Assembly (NCBI RefSeq): GCF_002218195.1
Contig: NZ_CP022336.1
Location: forward strand, 1,240,001 to 1,304,000
From: Sphingorhabdus sp. SMR4y
GTDB lineage: Bacteria > Pseudomonadota > Alphaproteobacteria > Sphingomonadales > Sphingomonadaceae
Direction of reading: 5' to 3'
Length of the DNA: 64,000 nt
Positions 16,808 to 25,917 of the stretch are shown here, in pieces. The translations under genes and the position numbers were made by a program. How positions within the stretch are numbered: position 1 is the first letter of the stretch; each line of letters starts with the position of its first letter. Below the pieces are notes generated by a model that saw only the letters and a program-made list of their open reading frames with translations, searched no databases and was not told the DNA's origin.

Positions 16808-17908
16808 TCAATAGAGGAACATCGGCATGCCTTCGACCTGGATCAGATTGGGCCGATACTGGTTCGCGTCATAAAGTCCCGAGACATTGACTCCCTTGCT
16901 GTCTTCCAGCAGCGTTCCGATCGGCACGACGCCGTAATTGCCGTCGGTCAGACAGACCATATTGGCCATCCGGTCCTGCTCGACCAATTGCACCGCCAGC
17001 GCGCCAAAGGCAAAACCGACCATCCGGTCCATCGCATCCGGCTCCCCGGCTCGCATCAGATAGGCCAGTTCCTGCACAATCGTCCGCTCGTCGCTGCGCG
17101 CCTCGATTTCCCGCGCCAGTTGGGTGCCGATATTCAGACCCGTGCGACTGGTGTTCGATTTGTTGATTTCATCGGCAAAATCGGTTGCCCCGGACAGCTT
17201 CGCCCCTTCCGACACCAGACAGATCGCATAGGATTCGGGATTGGCCTCCTTGTCGCCAAGCAGCAAGGGCAGCAGCACGTCCATGTCTGCCGGCACCTCG
17301 GCAATCACCGTCCGGTCCGCCTGCGACAGAAAGCCGGACAAAAGCGCGGTTTCGCCCGACCGGCGGCCAAACAATTCTATCACCGCAATCCGTTCGTGGC
17401 TCGCCGCCGTCGTCCGCAGCGAGTTGATCGCCTGCACCGATCGGGTGACGGCGGTCGAAAATCCGATGCAATAATCGGTGCCGTAGACATCATTGTCCAT
17501 CGTCTTGGGGATCGAAATGACGTTGCGCCCGAGACTGGACAAATAGGCGGAGAAGCGCAGCGTGCCATCTCCCCCCATGGTAATCAGCACATCGACCGCG
17601 AGCGCATCCAGCACGTCGAGCGCCTTTTGCGTCTGGTCCCCTTCATCGGTCACCCGCGGATCACAGCGGGAACTGTGCAATATCGTACCGCCCTGGCGGT
17701 CGATACCGCGAACCCGGTCCTTGTCGAGCATCATCACGCTATTTTCATTGGCCCAGGGATCGGCAGGGTCGATTTCCAGCACCCCTTCCCAGCCGCGACG
17801 CAATCCGACCACATCCCAGCCGCGCTGCCAGGCCGATGTGGCAATCGACTGGATGCAGGGGTTGAGCCCCGGGACATCGCCGCCGCCGGTGAGCACTGCT
17901 AATCGCAT
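16808..17908 (-). CDS. pfkA: 6-phosphofructokinase
   Basis: Phosphorylates fructose 6-phosphate. 366 residues from an ATG with AGGGAGAA upstream. Motifs: GGGDVPGLN (8-16), MGGDGTLRFS with G115 at the position that separates ATP enzymes (Gly) from pyrophosphate enzymes (Asp), and PKTMDND (134-140), with D138 as the catalytic aspartate and K135 where bacterial PfkA usually has Gly. The Gly/Lys pair occurs in ATP-dependent plant and trypanosome-type enzymes, so ATP use is the better guess, but PPi use is not excluded. Many sphingomonads rely on the Entner-Doudoroff route, so the role may be limited. Confidence 0.85.
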   Translation of the reverse strand: MRLAVLTGGGDVPGLNPCIQSIATSAWQRGWDVVGLRRGWEGVLEIDPADPWANENSVMMLDKDRVRGIDRQGGTILHSSRCDPRVTDEGDQTQKALDVLDALAVDVLITMGGDGTLRFSAYLSSLGRNVISIPKTMDNDVYGTDYCIGFSTAVTRSVQAINSLRTTAASHERIAVIELFGRRSGETALLSGFLSQADRTVIAEVPADMDVLLPLLLGDKEANPESYAICLVSEGAKLSGATDFADEINKSNTSRTGLNIGTQLAREIEARSDERTIVQELAYLMRAGEPDAMDRMVGFAFGALAVQLVEQDRMANMVCLTDGNYGVVPIGTLLEDSKGVNVSGLYDANQYRPNLIQVEGMPMFLY

Positions 17909-18021
17909 TTTATTCTCCCTGTTTCCGCGGCTGCATTGCCGACTCAATTCGTAGGTGCTAGCGGGACCGCAAATCAAGGCAATTCATTGCCGCAATCATC
18001 CTCTTTGTCCAAGGACCAAAA

Positions 18022-19323
18022 ATGATTCCACGCTATTCCCGCCCCGAAATGGTTGCCCTCTGGGAACCCGAATCGAAATTCCAGATCTGGTTCGAGATTG
18101 AAGCACACGCCACCGATGCTCTTGCCGAACTGGGCGTGGTGCCGAAAGAAGCGGCCGAAGCGATCTGGGCCAAGGGCAAGTTCGACGTGGAGCGGATCGA
18201 CGAGATCGAGCGCGAAGTGAAACATGACGTGATCGCCTTCCTGACCAATGTCGCGGAAAATGTCGGCGAAGAAGCGCGCTTCATGCATCAGGGCATGACC
18301 TCCAGCGATGTTCTCGACACCTGCCTCGCGGTGCAGCTGGCGCGCGCCTCCGACATCTTGCTGGATGATATCGACGCCCTGCTCGCGGCGATCAAGAAAC
18401 GCGCCTATGAGCATAAATTTACCCCCACCATCGGCCGCAGTCACGGCATCCACGGCGAGCCCGTCACCTTTGGTCTGAAGCTGGCACAGGCCTATGCCGA
18501 ATTCGAACGCAATCGCGAACGGCTGGTCGCCGCGCGCAAGGAAGTCGCCACCTGCGCGATTTCCGGCGCGGTCGGCACCTTTGCGAATATCGATCCCAAG
18601 GTCGAGGAACATGTCGCCGCAAAACTGGGTCTGGAAGTCGAACCGGTTTCCACCCAGGTCATCCCGCGCGACCGCCACGCGCAATTTTTTGCGACGCTCG
18701 GCGTGATTGCCTCGTCGGTGGAACGGCTCGCGGTCGAAGTCCGCCATCTGCAGCGCACCGAAGTGCTCGAAGCGGAAGAATATTTCTCGCCGGGCCAGAA
18801 GGGCAGCAGCGCAATGCCGCACAAGCGCAACCCGATCCTGACCGAAAACCTCACCGGCCTCGCCCGCATGGTCCGCAGCTATGCCCTCCCGGCGATGGAA
18901 AATGTCGCCCTGTGGCACGAACGCGATATTTCACACAGTTCGGTCGAACGGATGATCGGCCCCGACGCGACCATCACTCTCGACTTTGCTCTCGGCCGGC
19001 TCACCGGCGTGATCGAGAAATTGCTGATCTATCCCGAGCGGATGCAGAAGAATCTCGACCGCATGGGCGGCCTGGTCCACTCGCAGCGGGTCCTGCTGGC
19101 GCTCACCCAGGCCGGCATCAGCCGCGAGGACAGCTACCGCATCGTTCAGCGCAACGCGATGAAGGTCTGGGAATCGGACGGCGAAATCGCCCTACTCGAC
19201 CTGCTCAAGGCCGATCCCGACGTTACCGCCAAACTGTCCGACGAAGAACTGGAAGAGCGTTTCAACCTCGATTATCATTTCAAGCATGTCGACACGATCT
19301 TTGCCCGGGTTTTCGGAGAATAG
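18022..19323 (+). CDS. purB: Adenylosuccinate lyase
   Basis: Catalyses two fumarate-releasing steps of purine synthesis, acting on SAICAR and adenylosuccinate. The protein has 433 residues. It carries the superfamily signature GSSAMPHKRNP (261-271) with the mobile catalytic serine at 262/263, the TSSDVLDTCLAVQL segment, and GRSHGIHGEPVTFG with the histidine acid/base. It is divergent from pfkA, with 113 bases between the two starts. Confidence 0.97.
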   Translation: MIPRYSRPEMVALWEPESKFQIWFEIEAHATDALAELGVVPKEAAEAIWAKGKFDVERIDEIEREVKHDVIAFLTNVAENVGEEARFMHQGMTSSDVLDTCLAVQLARASDILLDDIDALLAAIKKRAYEHKFTPTIGRSHGIHGEPVTFGLKLAQAYAEFERNRERLVAARKEVATCAISGAVGTFANIDPKVEEHVAAKLGLEVEPVSTQVIPRDRHAQFFATLGVIASSVERLAVEVRHLQRTEVLEAEEYFSPGQKGSSAMPHKRNPILTENLTGLARMVRSYALPAMENVALWHERDISHSSVERMIGPDATITLDFALGRLTGVIEKLLIYPERMQKNLDRMGGLVHSQRVLLALTQAGISREDSYRIVQRNAMKVWESDGEIALLDLLKADPDVTAKLSDEELEERFNLDYHFKHVDTIFARVFGE

Positions 19324-19410
19324 CGCCTTTTTCGGGGCGGTTGCATAGCATCTGGCCACTGGCCTTTTTTAGGACTAGGATAGGCTAGAACACGGCATAA
19401 AGGGTGCGGC

Positions 19411-19785
19411 ATGCAATTCATCAAAATCCTCTTCTGGGTCCTCCTGCTGGTGGCGACGTTCATTTTCTGGTGGACCAACGAGGCGCGCGCCTCGCTGGAT
19501 CTGGGCGCGGCGCTTGTCGAGGCCAGGGTTTCAACCTTTGTCGTCGGCGCTTTCCTGCTCGGCTTCCTGCCGACCTGGCTGCTGCTGAGAGGCTCCAAAT
19601 GGCGGCTCTCCCGCCGGATCAAGACGCTGGAGGAAGCCGCAAGACCGGCGCCCCCTCCCGCATCCACCGCCAACCGGACACCGGCCCCTGCCGCTGCACC
19701 GGTCACGCCCCCGACGCCAACCGCCGCAGCCGAACCCGCTCCGGCGGTATCATCCATTGATAACAAGAAAGCGCCCGACGCATGA
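19411..19785 (+). CDS. LapA-domain (DUF1049) membrane protein
   Basis: A 124-residue protein with two membrane segments (about 3-22, FIKILFWVLLLVATFIFWW, and 43-60, TFVVGAFLLGFLPTWLLL), a short basic coil, and a disordered Ala/Pro-rich tail (79-124). The two-helix part fits the LapA/DUF1049 family, implicated in LPS assembly in E. coli. It commonly precedes pyrF in this order of bacteria. Its stop overlaps the pyrF ATG by 4 bases (ATGA), indicating coupling. Confidence 0.85.
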   Translation: MQFIKILFWVLLLVATFIFWWTNEARASLDLGAALVEARVSTFVVGAFLLGFLPTWLLLRGSKWRLSRRIKTLEEAARPAPPPASTANRTPAPAAAPVTPPTPTAAAEPAPAVSSIDNKKAPDA

Positions 19786-20456
19786 GCAACCCGATTTTCG
19801 TCGCAATCGACACGCCGGATCTAGATCGGGCCGTCGCGATTGCACAGTCGGTCACGGGCCATGTCGGCGGGCTGAAGCTCGGCCTCGAATTTTTCTGCGC
19901 CCACGGCCACCATGGCGTGCATGAAATCCAGAAGCTCGATTTGCCGATCTTTCTCGATCTCAAGCTGCACGATATTCCCAACACGGTTGCCAAGGCGATG
20001 CAGGCGATCAACGTGCTCGAACCGGCGATCGTGACCATCCACGCCTCCGGCGGCCGCGCGATGATGGAAGACGCCAAGGCGGCGGCGAACGAACATACCA
20101 AGGTGGTCGGCGTGACTCTGCTGACTTCGCTCGACGAACGCGATATGGGCCGGATTGGCTATACAGGCACGCCGCATGACCAGGTAGAGCGACTGGCCGA
20201 CCTCGCCCGCGAAGCGGGACTGGATGGCATCGTCTGTTCCGGCAATGAAGTGGCTGCGGCGCACAAAATCTGGAAAGACGGCTTTTTCGTCGTCCCCGGC
20301 CTCCGCCCCAAAGGCGGCGCGATGGGCGACCAGAAACGGGCGGTGACGCCGCGGCAAGCACGCGACAATGGCGCGAGCGTGCTGGTGATCGGCCGGCCAA
20401 TTACCGGAGCGGACAATCCCAATGCAGCAGCGCGGGCGATCGAGGCGACGCTTTAG
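19782..20456 (+). CDS. pyrF: Orotidine 5'-phosphate decarboxylase
   Basis: Final step of UMP synthesis. TIM-barrel protein of 224 residues. The catalytic D-K-x-x-D array is in LDLKLHDIPNTV, with D59, K61 and D64; the phosphate-binding end has GLRPKGGAMGDQKR and VIGRPITGADNP. Overlaps the LapA-like gene by 4 bases and is followed by a palindromic repeat and then trpF. Confidence 0.97.
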   Translation: MSNPIFVAIDTPDLDRAVAIAQSVTGHVGGLKLGLEFFCAHGHHGVHEIQKLDLPIFLDLKLHDIPNTVAKAMQAINVLEPAIVTIHASGGRAMMEDAKAAANEHTKVVGVTLLTSLDERDMGRIGYTGTPHDQVERLADLAREAGLDGIVCSGNEVAAAHKIWKDGFFVVPGLRPKGGAMGDQKRAVTPRQARDNGASVLVIGRPITGADNPNAAARAIEATL

Positions 20457-20463
20457 CAAGTCA

Positions 20464-20543
20464 TCGTCATCCTGAACTTGTTTCAGGACCCCAACCGGCT
20501 CAGCATAATCTCACGGGATCCTGAAACAAGTTCAGGATGACGA
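20464..20543. repeat. Palindromic intergenic repeat, type A
   Basis: Two 29-base arms (20464-20492 and 20515-20543) are inverted copies with a single mismatch, separated by 22 bases. Each arm contains the smaller palindrome CCTGAACTTGTTTCAGG. It lies between pyrF and trpF and reaches into the possible trpF start region. It resembles the REP-like elements common in sphingomonad genomes. Confidence 0.85.
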
Positions 20544-20572
20544 ACATGCTTGGCCGCGCTAATAGCCCTTGC

Positions 20573-21217
20573 ATGCAAACCCAAATCAAGATCTGCGGTC
20601 TTTCCACCGAAACCGCCATTGACGCCGCGATCCAAGCGGGTGCCGACTATATCGGCCTCGTCCATTTCCCGAAAAGTCCGCGCCATGTGTCGCTCGAACG
20701 GGCCGCCAAGCTACGCACCTATGCGGCACAGCGGGTCAAGACAGTGCTGCTGCTCGTCAACGCCGACCCGGCATCGACCGGCCAAGCGATCGCGGAAGTG
20801 AAACCCGACGTCATTCAGTTCCATGGCAGCGAGACTCCGGAATGGCTGAAACTGGTAGCCGACAACAGCGGACTCGAAATCTGGAAAGCGCTGGGTGTCA
20901 AAGACAAACCCACTTTGGCAAAATCCAGCCGCTATCTCGGCGCGGCGGACCGGCTTCTGTTCGATGCCCCGGCCAAGGCTTTGCCCGGCGGTACCGGGAC
21001 CTCCTTTGACTGGTCCCTGCTGGCGGATCATCACCATCAGATCGACTGGGGCCTCGCCGGGGGCCTTGACCCGGATAATGTCGCAAGCGCTCTCAACGGA
21101 ACCCACGCCCCGCTGGTCGATGTCTCCTCCGGCGTCGAATCCGCGCCCGGCGTCAAACAGGTGGACAAGATCGCCGCCTTTTGCCAAGCGGTGCGGGACT
21201 ATGACGCGTCCAAGTAA
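20573..21217 (+). CDS. trpF: Phosphoribosylanthranilate isomerase
   Basis: Amadori rearrangement in tryptophan synthesis. The protein has 214 residues. The general base cysteine is C8 in IKICGLST, and the general acid aspartate is in PLVDVSSGVES; phosphate-binding glycines are in WGLAGGLDPDNV. The ATG at 20573 gives the standard N-terminus but has no Shine-Dalgarno. An in-frame ATG at 20546 has AGGA, contributed by repeat A, 8 bases upstream and would add nine residues, so initiation may depend on the repeat. Confidence 0.93.
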   Translation: MQTQIKICGLSTETAIDAAIQAGADYIGLVHFPKSPRHVSLERAAKLRTYAAQRVKTVLLLVNADPASTGQAIAEVKPDVIQFHGSETPEWLKLVADNSGLEIWKALGVKDKPTLAKSSRYLGAADRLLFDAPAKALPGGTGTSFDWSLLADHHHQIDWGLAGGLDPDNVASALNGTHAPLVDVSSGVESAPGVKQVDKIAAFCQAVRDYDASK

Positions 21218-21220
21218 GAC

Positions 21221-21291
21221 CCGTTCGCCCTGAGCCTGTCGAAGGGTGATTGCCGCAAGGGTTCCTGCTTCGACAAGCTCAGCACGAACGG
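21221..21291. repeat. Palindromic intergenic repeat, type B copy 1
   Basis: Imperfect inverted arms at 21221-21244 and 21268-21291, read as CCGTTCG...CTGAGC...GTCGAAG and its complement. The same element recurs at 29373-29444 and 32577-32669. It lies between trpF and trpB. Confidence 0.85.
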
Positions 21292-21304
21292 ATATGATCG
21301 CACC

Positions 21305-22540
21305 ATGAACGACACACCCCCCAACAGCTTCCGCAACCAGCCTGATGACCGTGGCCATTTCGGCGAATTCGGCGGGCGCTATGTCGCCGAAACCTTGATG
21401 CCGCTGATTCTCGATCTGGAAAAACATTATCGCGCGGCACAGGCCGACCCGGCGTTCGAGGAAGAGTTCAACGACCTGCTGCAAAATTATGTCGGCCGGC
21501 CCTCGCCGCTCTATTATGCCGAAAGCCTGACCGAGGAAGTCCGCAAGGATGCACCGGAAGGAAAAGGCGCGCAAATCTGGTTCAAGCGCGACGAGCTCAA
21601 CCACACCGGCGCGCACAAGATCAACAATTGCATCGGGCAGATATTGCTGGCGAAGCGCATGGGCAAAACCCGGATCATCGCGGAAACCGGCGCCGGCCAG
21701 CATGGCGTGGCGACGGCGACCGTCTGCGCCCGCTTTGGCCTCCCCTGCACCATCTTCATGGGCGCAACCGATGTCGCGCGGCAGAAGCCCAATCTGTTCC
21801 GGATGAAATTGCTTGGCGCCGAAGTGGTGCCGGTGACCAGCGGCGCAGCGACGCTGAAAGACGCGATGAACGAAGCGCTGCGCGACTGGGTCGCCAATGT
21901 GCACGACACATTCTACATCATCGGCACCGCCGCCGGTCCACACCCCTATCCCGAACTGGTCCGCGATTTCCAGAGCGTGATCGGCAAGGAAGCTCGCGCC
22001 CAGATGCTCGAGCGCACCGGTCGCCTGCCCGATATGCTGGTCGCGGCCATTGGCGGCGGTAGCAATGCCATCGGCCTGTTCCACCCGTTTCTCGATGATC
22101 CGGACGTCAAGATGCTGGGCATCGAAGCGGCCGGCCATGGTCTGGACAAGGAACATGCGGCGAGCCTCGCCGGCGGCGGGCCGGGCATCCTCCACGGCAA
22201 CAAGACCTATCTGCTGCAGGACGAGGACGGCCAGATCACCGAGGCCCATTCGATCAGCGCCGGCCTCGACTATCCCGGCATTGGTCCCGAGCATAGCTGG
22301 CTGAAGGAATCCGGCCGCGTCGATTATGACAGCGCCACAGACAAAGAAGCGCTCGACGCCTTCCAGCTGCTCTGCCGCACCGAAGGTATCATTCCCGCGC
22401 TCGAACCGAGCCACGCGATTGCAGCGGTAGTGCGCGAAGCGGTGAAGATGGATCGGGACAAGATCATTCTCGCCAACCTGTGCGGGCGCGGTGACAAGGA
22501 TATTTTCACTGTCGCCGAGGCTTTGGGGACGGAGATATGA
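21305..22540 (+). CDS. trpB: Tryptophan synthase beta chain
   Basis: PLP enzyme that joins indole and serine. 411 residues. The PLP lysine is K105 in [10 protein letters not shown], the substrate loop is [12 protein letters not shown], and the phosphate of PLP is held by [23 protein letters not shown] near the start is typical. The stop overlaps the ATG of a small membrane-protein ORF that separates it from trpA, an unusual arrangement since trpB and trpA are normally adjacent. Confidence 0.98.
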   Translation: MNDTPPNSFRNQPDDRGHFGEFGGRYVAETLMPLILDLEKHYRAAQADPAFEEEFNDLLQNYVGRPSPLYYAESLTEEVRKDAPEGKGAQIWFKRDELNHTGAHKINNCIGQILLAKRMGKTRIIAETGAGQHGVATATVCARFGLPCTIFMGATDVARQKPNLFRMKLLGAEVVPVTSGAATLKDAMNEALRDWVANVHDTFYIIGTAAGPHPYPELVRDFQSVIGKEARAQMLERTGRLPDMLVAAIGGGSNAIGLFHPFLDDPDVKMLGIEAAGHGLDKEHAASLAGGGPGILHGNKTYLLQDEDGQITEAHSISAGLDYPGIGPEHSWLKESGRVDYDSATDKEALDAFQLLCRTEGIIPALEPSHAIAAVVREAVKMDRDKIILANLCGRGDKDIFTVAEALGTEI

Positions 22541-22734
22541 TCGCTGAAATTCTCAAGCGATCTTTTACACGAGCCACCGGAGCGACACTGTTAGCTATTT
22601 TGGGTGTATTTTTGTTTCAGTATTTTGCTGACAATCCAATGCCTATGGAATCCGACGAATTGGCGATATTCCTTCCCATCATATTCATTTCAACTTTGTT
22701 GGCCTCGTTGCCCAATGACCAAGGTAGCTCATGA
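22537..22734 (+). CDS. Small membrane protein of unknown function between trpB and trpA
   Basis: A 65-residue ORF tied to both neighbours by ATGA overlaps (4 bases each with trpB and trpA), so it is placed for coupled translation. It has two hydrophobic segments (about 15-31, [16 protein letters not shown], and 42-58, [17 protein letters not shown]) with a basic N-terminus (KRSFTRATG). Its bases are clearly AT-richer than trpB and trpA and the codon choice differs (ttt, tta, att, gta), suggesting later insertion. I recognise no family. The perfect fit of both overlaps argues for a real gene. Confidence 0.65.
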   Translation: MIAEILKRSFTRATGATLLAILGVFLFQYFADNPMPMESDELAIFLPIIFISTLLASLPNDQGSS

Positions 22735-23525
22735 CCCGTCTCTCCCAATCCTTCCCCGCCGACCGCGCGGCGCTCGTCGCCTTTGTGACCGCTGGCGATC
22801 CGACCCCGGCCGATACCGGTGCCATTCTCGACGCGCTTGTCGAAGGCGGCGCGGACATCATCGAACTCGGCATGCCGTTCACCGATCCGATGGCCGATGG
22901 TCCCTCGATCCAGGAAGCGGATATCCGCAGTCTGGCCGCGGGCACGAAAACCACCGATATTTTCAATATGGCGAAGGAATTCCGCCAGCGTCACCCTGAC
23001 ACGCCGCTGGTGCTGATGGGCTATGCCAATCCGATGACCATCCGGGGTTCCGACTGGTTCGCCAATGCCTGCGTCAACGCCGGTGTCGATGCCGTGATCT
23101 GCGTCGATATCCCGGTCGAGGAAGATGAAAGCCTCGGCGACGCTCTCCGCGCTAAGGAAGTTGCGGTGATCCGGCTTGCTACGCCGACCACCGATGCAAA
23201 ACGCCTGCCTGAGATTTTGAACAATGCGAGTGGCTTTCTATACTATGTCTCCGTCGCCGGGATTACCGGCCAGCAACAGGCGGCACAGGCGAGCATCGAA
23301 GAGGCCGTTGCGCGCCTCAAAGCCGGCACCGACCTGCCCGTTGCCGTCGGCTTTGGCGTACGCACGCCGGAACAGGCTGCCGAGATCGCCCGCGTTGCGG
23401 ATGGCGTCGTCGTCGGCTCGGCGATTGTTGAGATTGTCGGCGAATATGGCAAGGATGCCGCGCCGCATGTCAGGGACTATGTAAAATCGCTTTCCGATGC
23501 TATCAGGGCCGCCAGAGAAATCTAA
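22731..23525 (+). CDS. trpA: Tryptophan synthase alpha chain
   Basis: Cleaves indole-3-glycerol phosphate and passes indole to TrpB. TIM barrel, 264 residues. The catalytic pair is E45 and D56 in IIELGMPFTDPMADGP, with the same spacing as E49/D60 of the enterobacterial enzyme. GFGVRTPEQA and GVVVGSAIV bind phosphate. It starts by a 4-base overlap with the small membrane ORF. Confidence 0.97.
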   Translation: MTRLSQSFPADRAALVAFVTAGDPTPADTGAILDALVEGGADIIELGMPFTDPMADGPSIQEADIRSLAAGTKTTDIFNMAKEFRQRHPDTPLVLMGYANPMTIRGSDWFANACVNAGVDAVICVDIPVEEDESLGDALRAKEVAVIRLATPTTDAKRLPEILNNASGFLYYVSVAGITGQQQAAQASIEEAVARLKAGTDLPVAVGFGVRTPEQAAEIARVADGVVVGSAIVEIVGEYGKDAAPHVRDYVKSLSDAIRAAREI

Positions 23526-23535
23526 AGGTCAACAA

Positions 23536-23604
23536 CCGTTCGCATCGAGCGTAGTCGAGATACCGGCGTGCAAAAAGTCTCTCGACTTCGCTCGAGACGA
23601 ACGG
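23536..23604. repeat. Palindromic intergenic repeat, type C
   Basis: Imperfect inverted arms (about 23536-23560 and 23578-23604) with CCGTTCG/CGAACGG ends as in type B, but an inner sequence built on TCGAG. It lies between trpA and accD. Confidence 0.7.
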
Positions 23605-23625
23605 ATCAAACGAAAAGGGTAATTC

Positions 23626-24480
23626 ATGTCCTGGCTAAGCAATGTCCGCAAAAAGATCGCGTCGATCACCAAGAAGGAAACGCCTGACAATCTCTGGCAC
23701 AAGTGCAAGAAATGCGAAGCGATGGTGTTCCTCAAGGAATATCAGGACAATATGTATATCTGCCCGAAATGCGACCATCACGGCCGTATCGGACCGATGA
23801 CCCGCTTTGCCCAGATCATGGACGAAAACAGCTGGAAACTGATTCCCTGGGCCCCGGTTCAGGAAGACCCGCTCAAGTTCAAGGACCAGAAGAAATATAC
23901 CGACCGGCTGAAAGAGGCCCGCGCTAAGACCAGTGAGCAGGACGCGCTGATCAACGTCAAGGGCACGATCGAGAGCGTCCCCTGCGTCGTCGGCGTGCAG
24001 GATTTTGCCTTCATGGGCGGCTCCATGGGGCTGGCAGTCGGACAGGCCTTCGTCGACGGGGCCAAGCGCGCGCTCAAGGACCAGTGCCCCTATATCATCT
24101 TCACCGCCGCTGGCGGTGCGCGGATGCAGGAGGGGATTCTCTCGCTAATGCAGATGCCCAAGACCACCGTGGCGATTTCGATGCTGCGCGAGGCGGGTAT
24201 CCCGTTCATCGTCGTGCTGACCGACCCGACCACCGGCGGTGTCACCGCCAGCTATGCAATGCTCGGCGACGTACATATTTCCGAACCCGGCGCGATGATC
24301 GGCTTTGCCGGCCAGCGGGTGATCGAGAATACCATCCGCGAAAAACTGCCCGAGGGCTTCCAGACGGCAGAGTATCTGCTCGAGCACGGCATGGTCGACA
24401 TGGTCGTACACCGCAAGGAACTGCGCGCAACACTGGCCCAGGTGATGGGCTATCTGATGGCATGGAAAGACGCGGCCTAA
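23626..24480 (+). CDS. accD: Acetyl-CoA carboxylase carboxyltransferase subunit beta
   Basis: Beta half of the carboxyltransferase that makes malonyl-CoA for fatty acid synthesis. The protein has 284 residues. The N-terminal zinc ribbon is complete: C27, C30, C46, C49 (WHKCKKC and YICPKC). The crotonase-like core has [18 protein letters not shown] and [20 protein letters not shown]. Its neighbours trpFBA upstream and folC downstream are the usual alphaproteobacterial order. Confidence 0.98.
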   Translation: MSWLSNVRKKIASITKKETPDNLWHKCKKCEAMVFLKEYQDNMYICPKCDHHGRIGPMTRFAQIMDENSWKLIPWAPVQEDPLKFKDQKKYTDRLKEARAKTSEQDALINVKGTIESVPCVVGVQDFAFMGGSMGLAVGQAFVDGAKRALKDQCPYIIFTAAGGARMQEGILSLMQMPKTTVAISMLREAGIPFIVVLTDPTTGGVTASYAMLGDVHISEPGAMIGFAGQRVIENTIREKLPEGFQTAEYLLEHGMVDMVVHRKELRATLAQVMGYLMAWKDAA

Positions 24481-24482
24481 AT

Positions 24483-24591
24483 CCCCCTCCCGCTAGCGGG
24501 AGGGGTTAGGGGTGGGAATATCTCCATGATCAGGACCGCCGATTCCAATATTAAGGCCCACCCCCGACCCCTCCCGCAGGCGGGAGGGGAG
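24483..24591. repeat. Palindromic intergenic repeat, type D, carrying the folC ribosome binding site
   Basis: Outer inverted arms (about 24483-24516 and 24558-24590), each containing its own small palindrome (CCCTCCCGCTAGCGGGAGGG and the matching CCTCCCGCAGGCGGGAGG). It fills the whole accD-folC gap. Its right end supplies GGGAGGGGAG only a few bases before the folC ATG, so the repeat appears to provide the Shine-Dalgarno. Confidence 0.85.
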
Positions 24592-24594
24592 TAG

Positions 24595-25917
24595 ATGGCC
24601 GACGGCGCGCGTTCCGATCATCCGGCGGTCCAGAAACAGCTCGACCGACTCGAGATGCTTTCGCCCGGCCGCGATGTGCTTGGGCTGGAGCGGATCAGCG
24701 AAGTCCTGAACCGTCTCGGCAATCCGCAGGACAAAGTGCCCCCCGTCTTCCACGTCGCCGGCACCAATGGCAAGGGTTCGACCTGCGCCTTCCTGCGCGC
24801 TGCAATCGAAGCGGAAGGGCTGAAGGCCCATGTCTACACCAGCCCGCATCTGGTCCGCTTCAATGAGCGCATCCGGCTGGCCGGCAAGCTGGTCGAGGAT
24901 GATTATCTCGCCGACCTGCTCGCGCGGGTGCTCGACAGCAGCGAGGATATCAATCCCAGTTTCTTTGAAGCAACCACCGCCGCGGCCTTCCTTGCCTTCT
25001 CCGAAATTCCCGCCGATGCCTGCATTCTGGAAGTCGGTCTTGGCGGCCGGCTCGATGCAACCAATATCATCAGAAATCCCGTCGCCACCGGCATAGCGGC
25101 GCTCGGCATCGATCACGAAGCCTTTCTGCTGTCGCCCGAAGACGGCACGCCCGCCGATCCGATGGTCCGCATTGCCTGGGAAAAGGCCGGTATTGCCAAG
25201 AAAAACGCCCCGCTGCTGACGCAAAAATATGCTGCGGACATGCTGCACGCCGTCGCCGATCATGCTGCCAATATCGGCGCGCATCATTGCCCGCGCGGCG
25301 AAGAATGGGACGCCGCAATTTACGAAGGCCAGCTCCACTACAGGGATGCGCGCGGGAAGCTCAACCTGCCCCTGCCCGCTCTGGTCGGCGCGCATCAGGC
25401 GGACAATGCCGCGCTCGCCGTCGCGATGTTGCGCCATCAAAACGCGCTCTGCATTTCCGACGCCGCGCTCAAGGCCGCCATGGGCTGGGCGCAATGGCCG
25501 GGGCGGATGCATTTCCTGATCGCCGGACCGGTCACCCATTTGCTGCCACCAGATGCCGAAGTCTGGGTCGACGGCGGCCATAATGTCAGTGCCGGCCTGG
25601 CCCTCGCCAAGCATTTTGCCGATTATGAAGCCGGCTCAATCGATCTGCTGATCGGCATGCTGGCAAACAAGGACCCGGCCGCAATCATCGCGCCGCTGCA
25701 CGAGAAACTGGCCAGCGTGACAGTGATCCCGGTGCCGGGCCATGAATCGCACGCGCTGGGTGACTATCCGGATGCGGCTGCGCCCATGGCCAAAGCAGAC
25801 GATATGGATTCCGCGCTGCGGTCGCTGAAGATCGCGCCGGGCAAAACAGTGCTGATCGCGGGATCGCTCTATCTGGCCGGAGACGTGCTCAAGGCAAACG
25901 AGCAGGTTCCGGACTAG
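24595..25917 (+). CDS. folC: Bifunctional folylpolyglutamate synthase/dihydrofolate synthase
   Basis: Adds glutamate to dihydropteroate and to folates. A Mur-ligase-fold protein of 440 residues with the P-loop GTNGKGST (56-63), the YTSPHLVRFNERIRL segment, FFEATTAAAF, EVGLGGRLDATN and GIDHEAFL, as expected for the family. It ends by a 4-base overlap with the convergent AmpG-like gene. The Shine-Dalgarno lies inside repeat D. Confidence 0.96.
   Translation: MADGARSDHPAVQKQLDRLEMLSPGRDVLGLERISEVLNRLGNPQDKVPPVFHVAGTNGKGSTCAFLRAAIEAEGLKAHVYTSPHLVRFNERIRLAGKLVEDDYLADLLARVLDSSEDINPSFFEATTAAAFLAFSEIPADACILEVGLGGRLDATNIIRNPVATGIAALGIDHEAFLLSPEDGTPADPMVRIAWEKAGIAKKNAPLLTQKYAADMLHAVADHAANIGAHHCPRGEEWDAAIYEGQLHYRDARGKLNLPLPALVGAHQADNAALAVAMLRHQNALCISDAALKAAMGWAQWPGRMHFLIAGPVTHLLPPDAEVWVDGGHNVSAGLALAKHFADYEAGSIDLLIGMLANKDPAAIIAPLHEKLASVTVIPVPGHESHALGDYPDAAAPMAKADDMDSALRSLKIAPGKTVLIAGSLYLAGDVLKANEQVPD

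Noticed and set aside
20711-22414. 567-codon open frame on the minus strand across trpF and trpB
   Set aside because: It is the shadow of strongly recognised genes in GC-biased DNA and has no recognisable domain.
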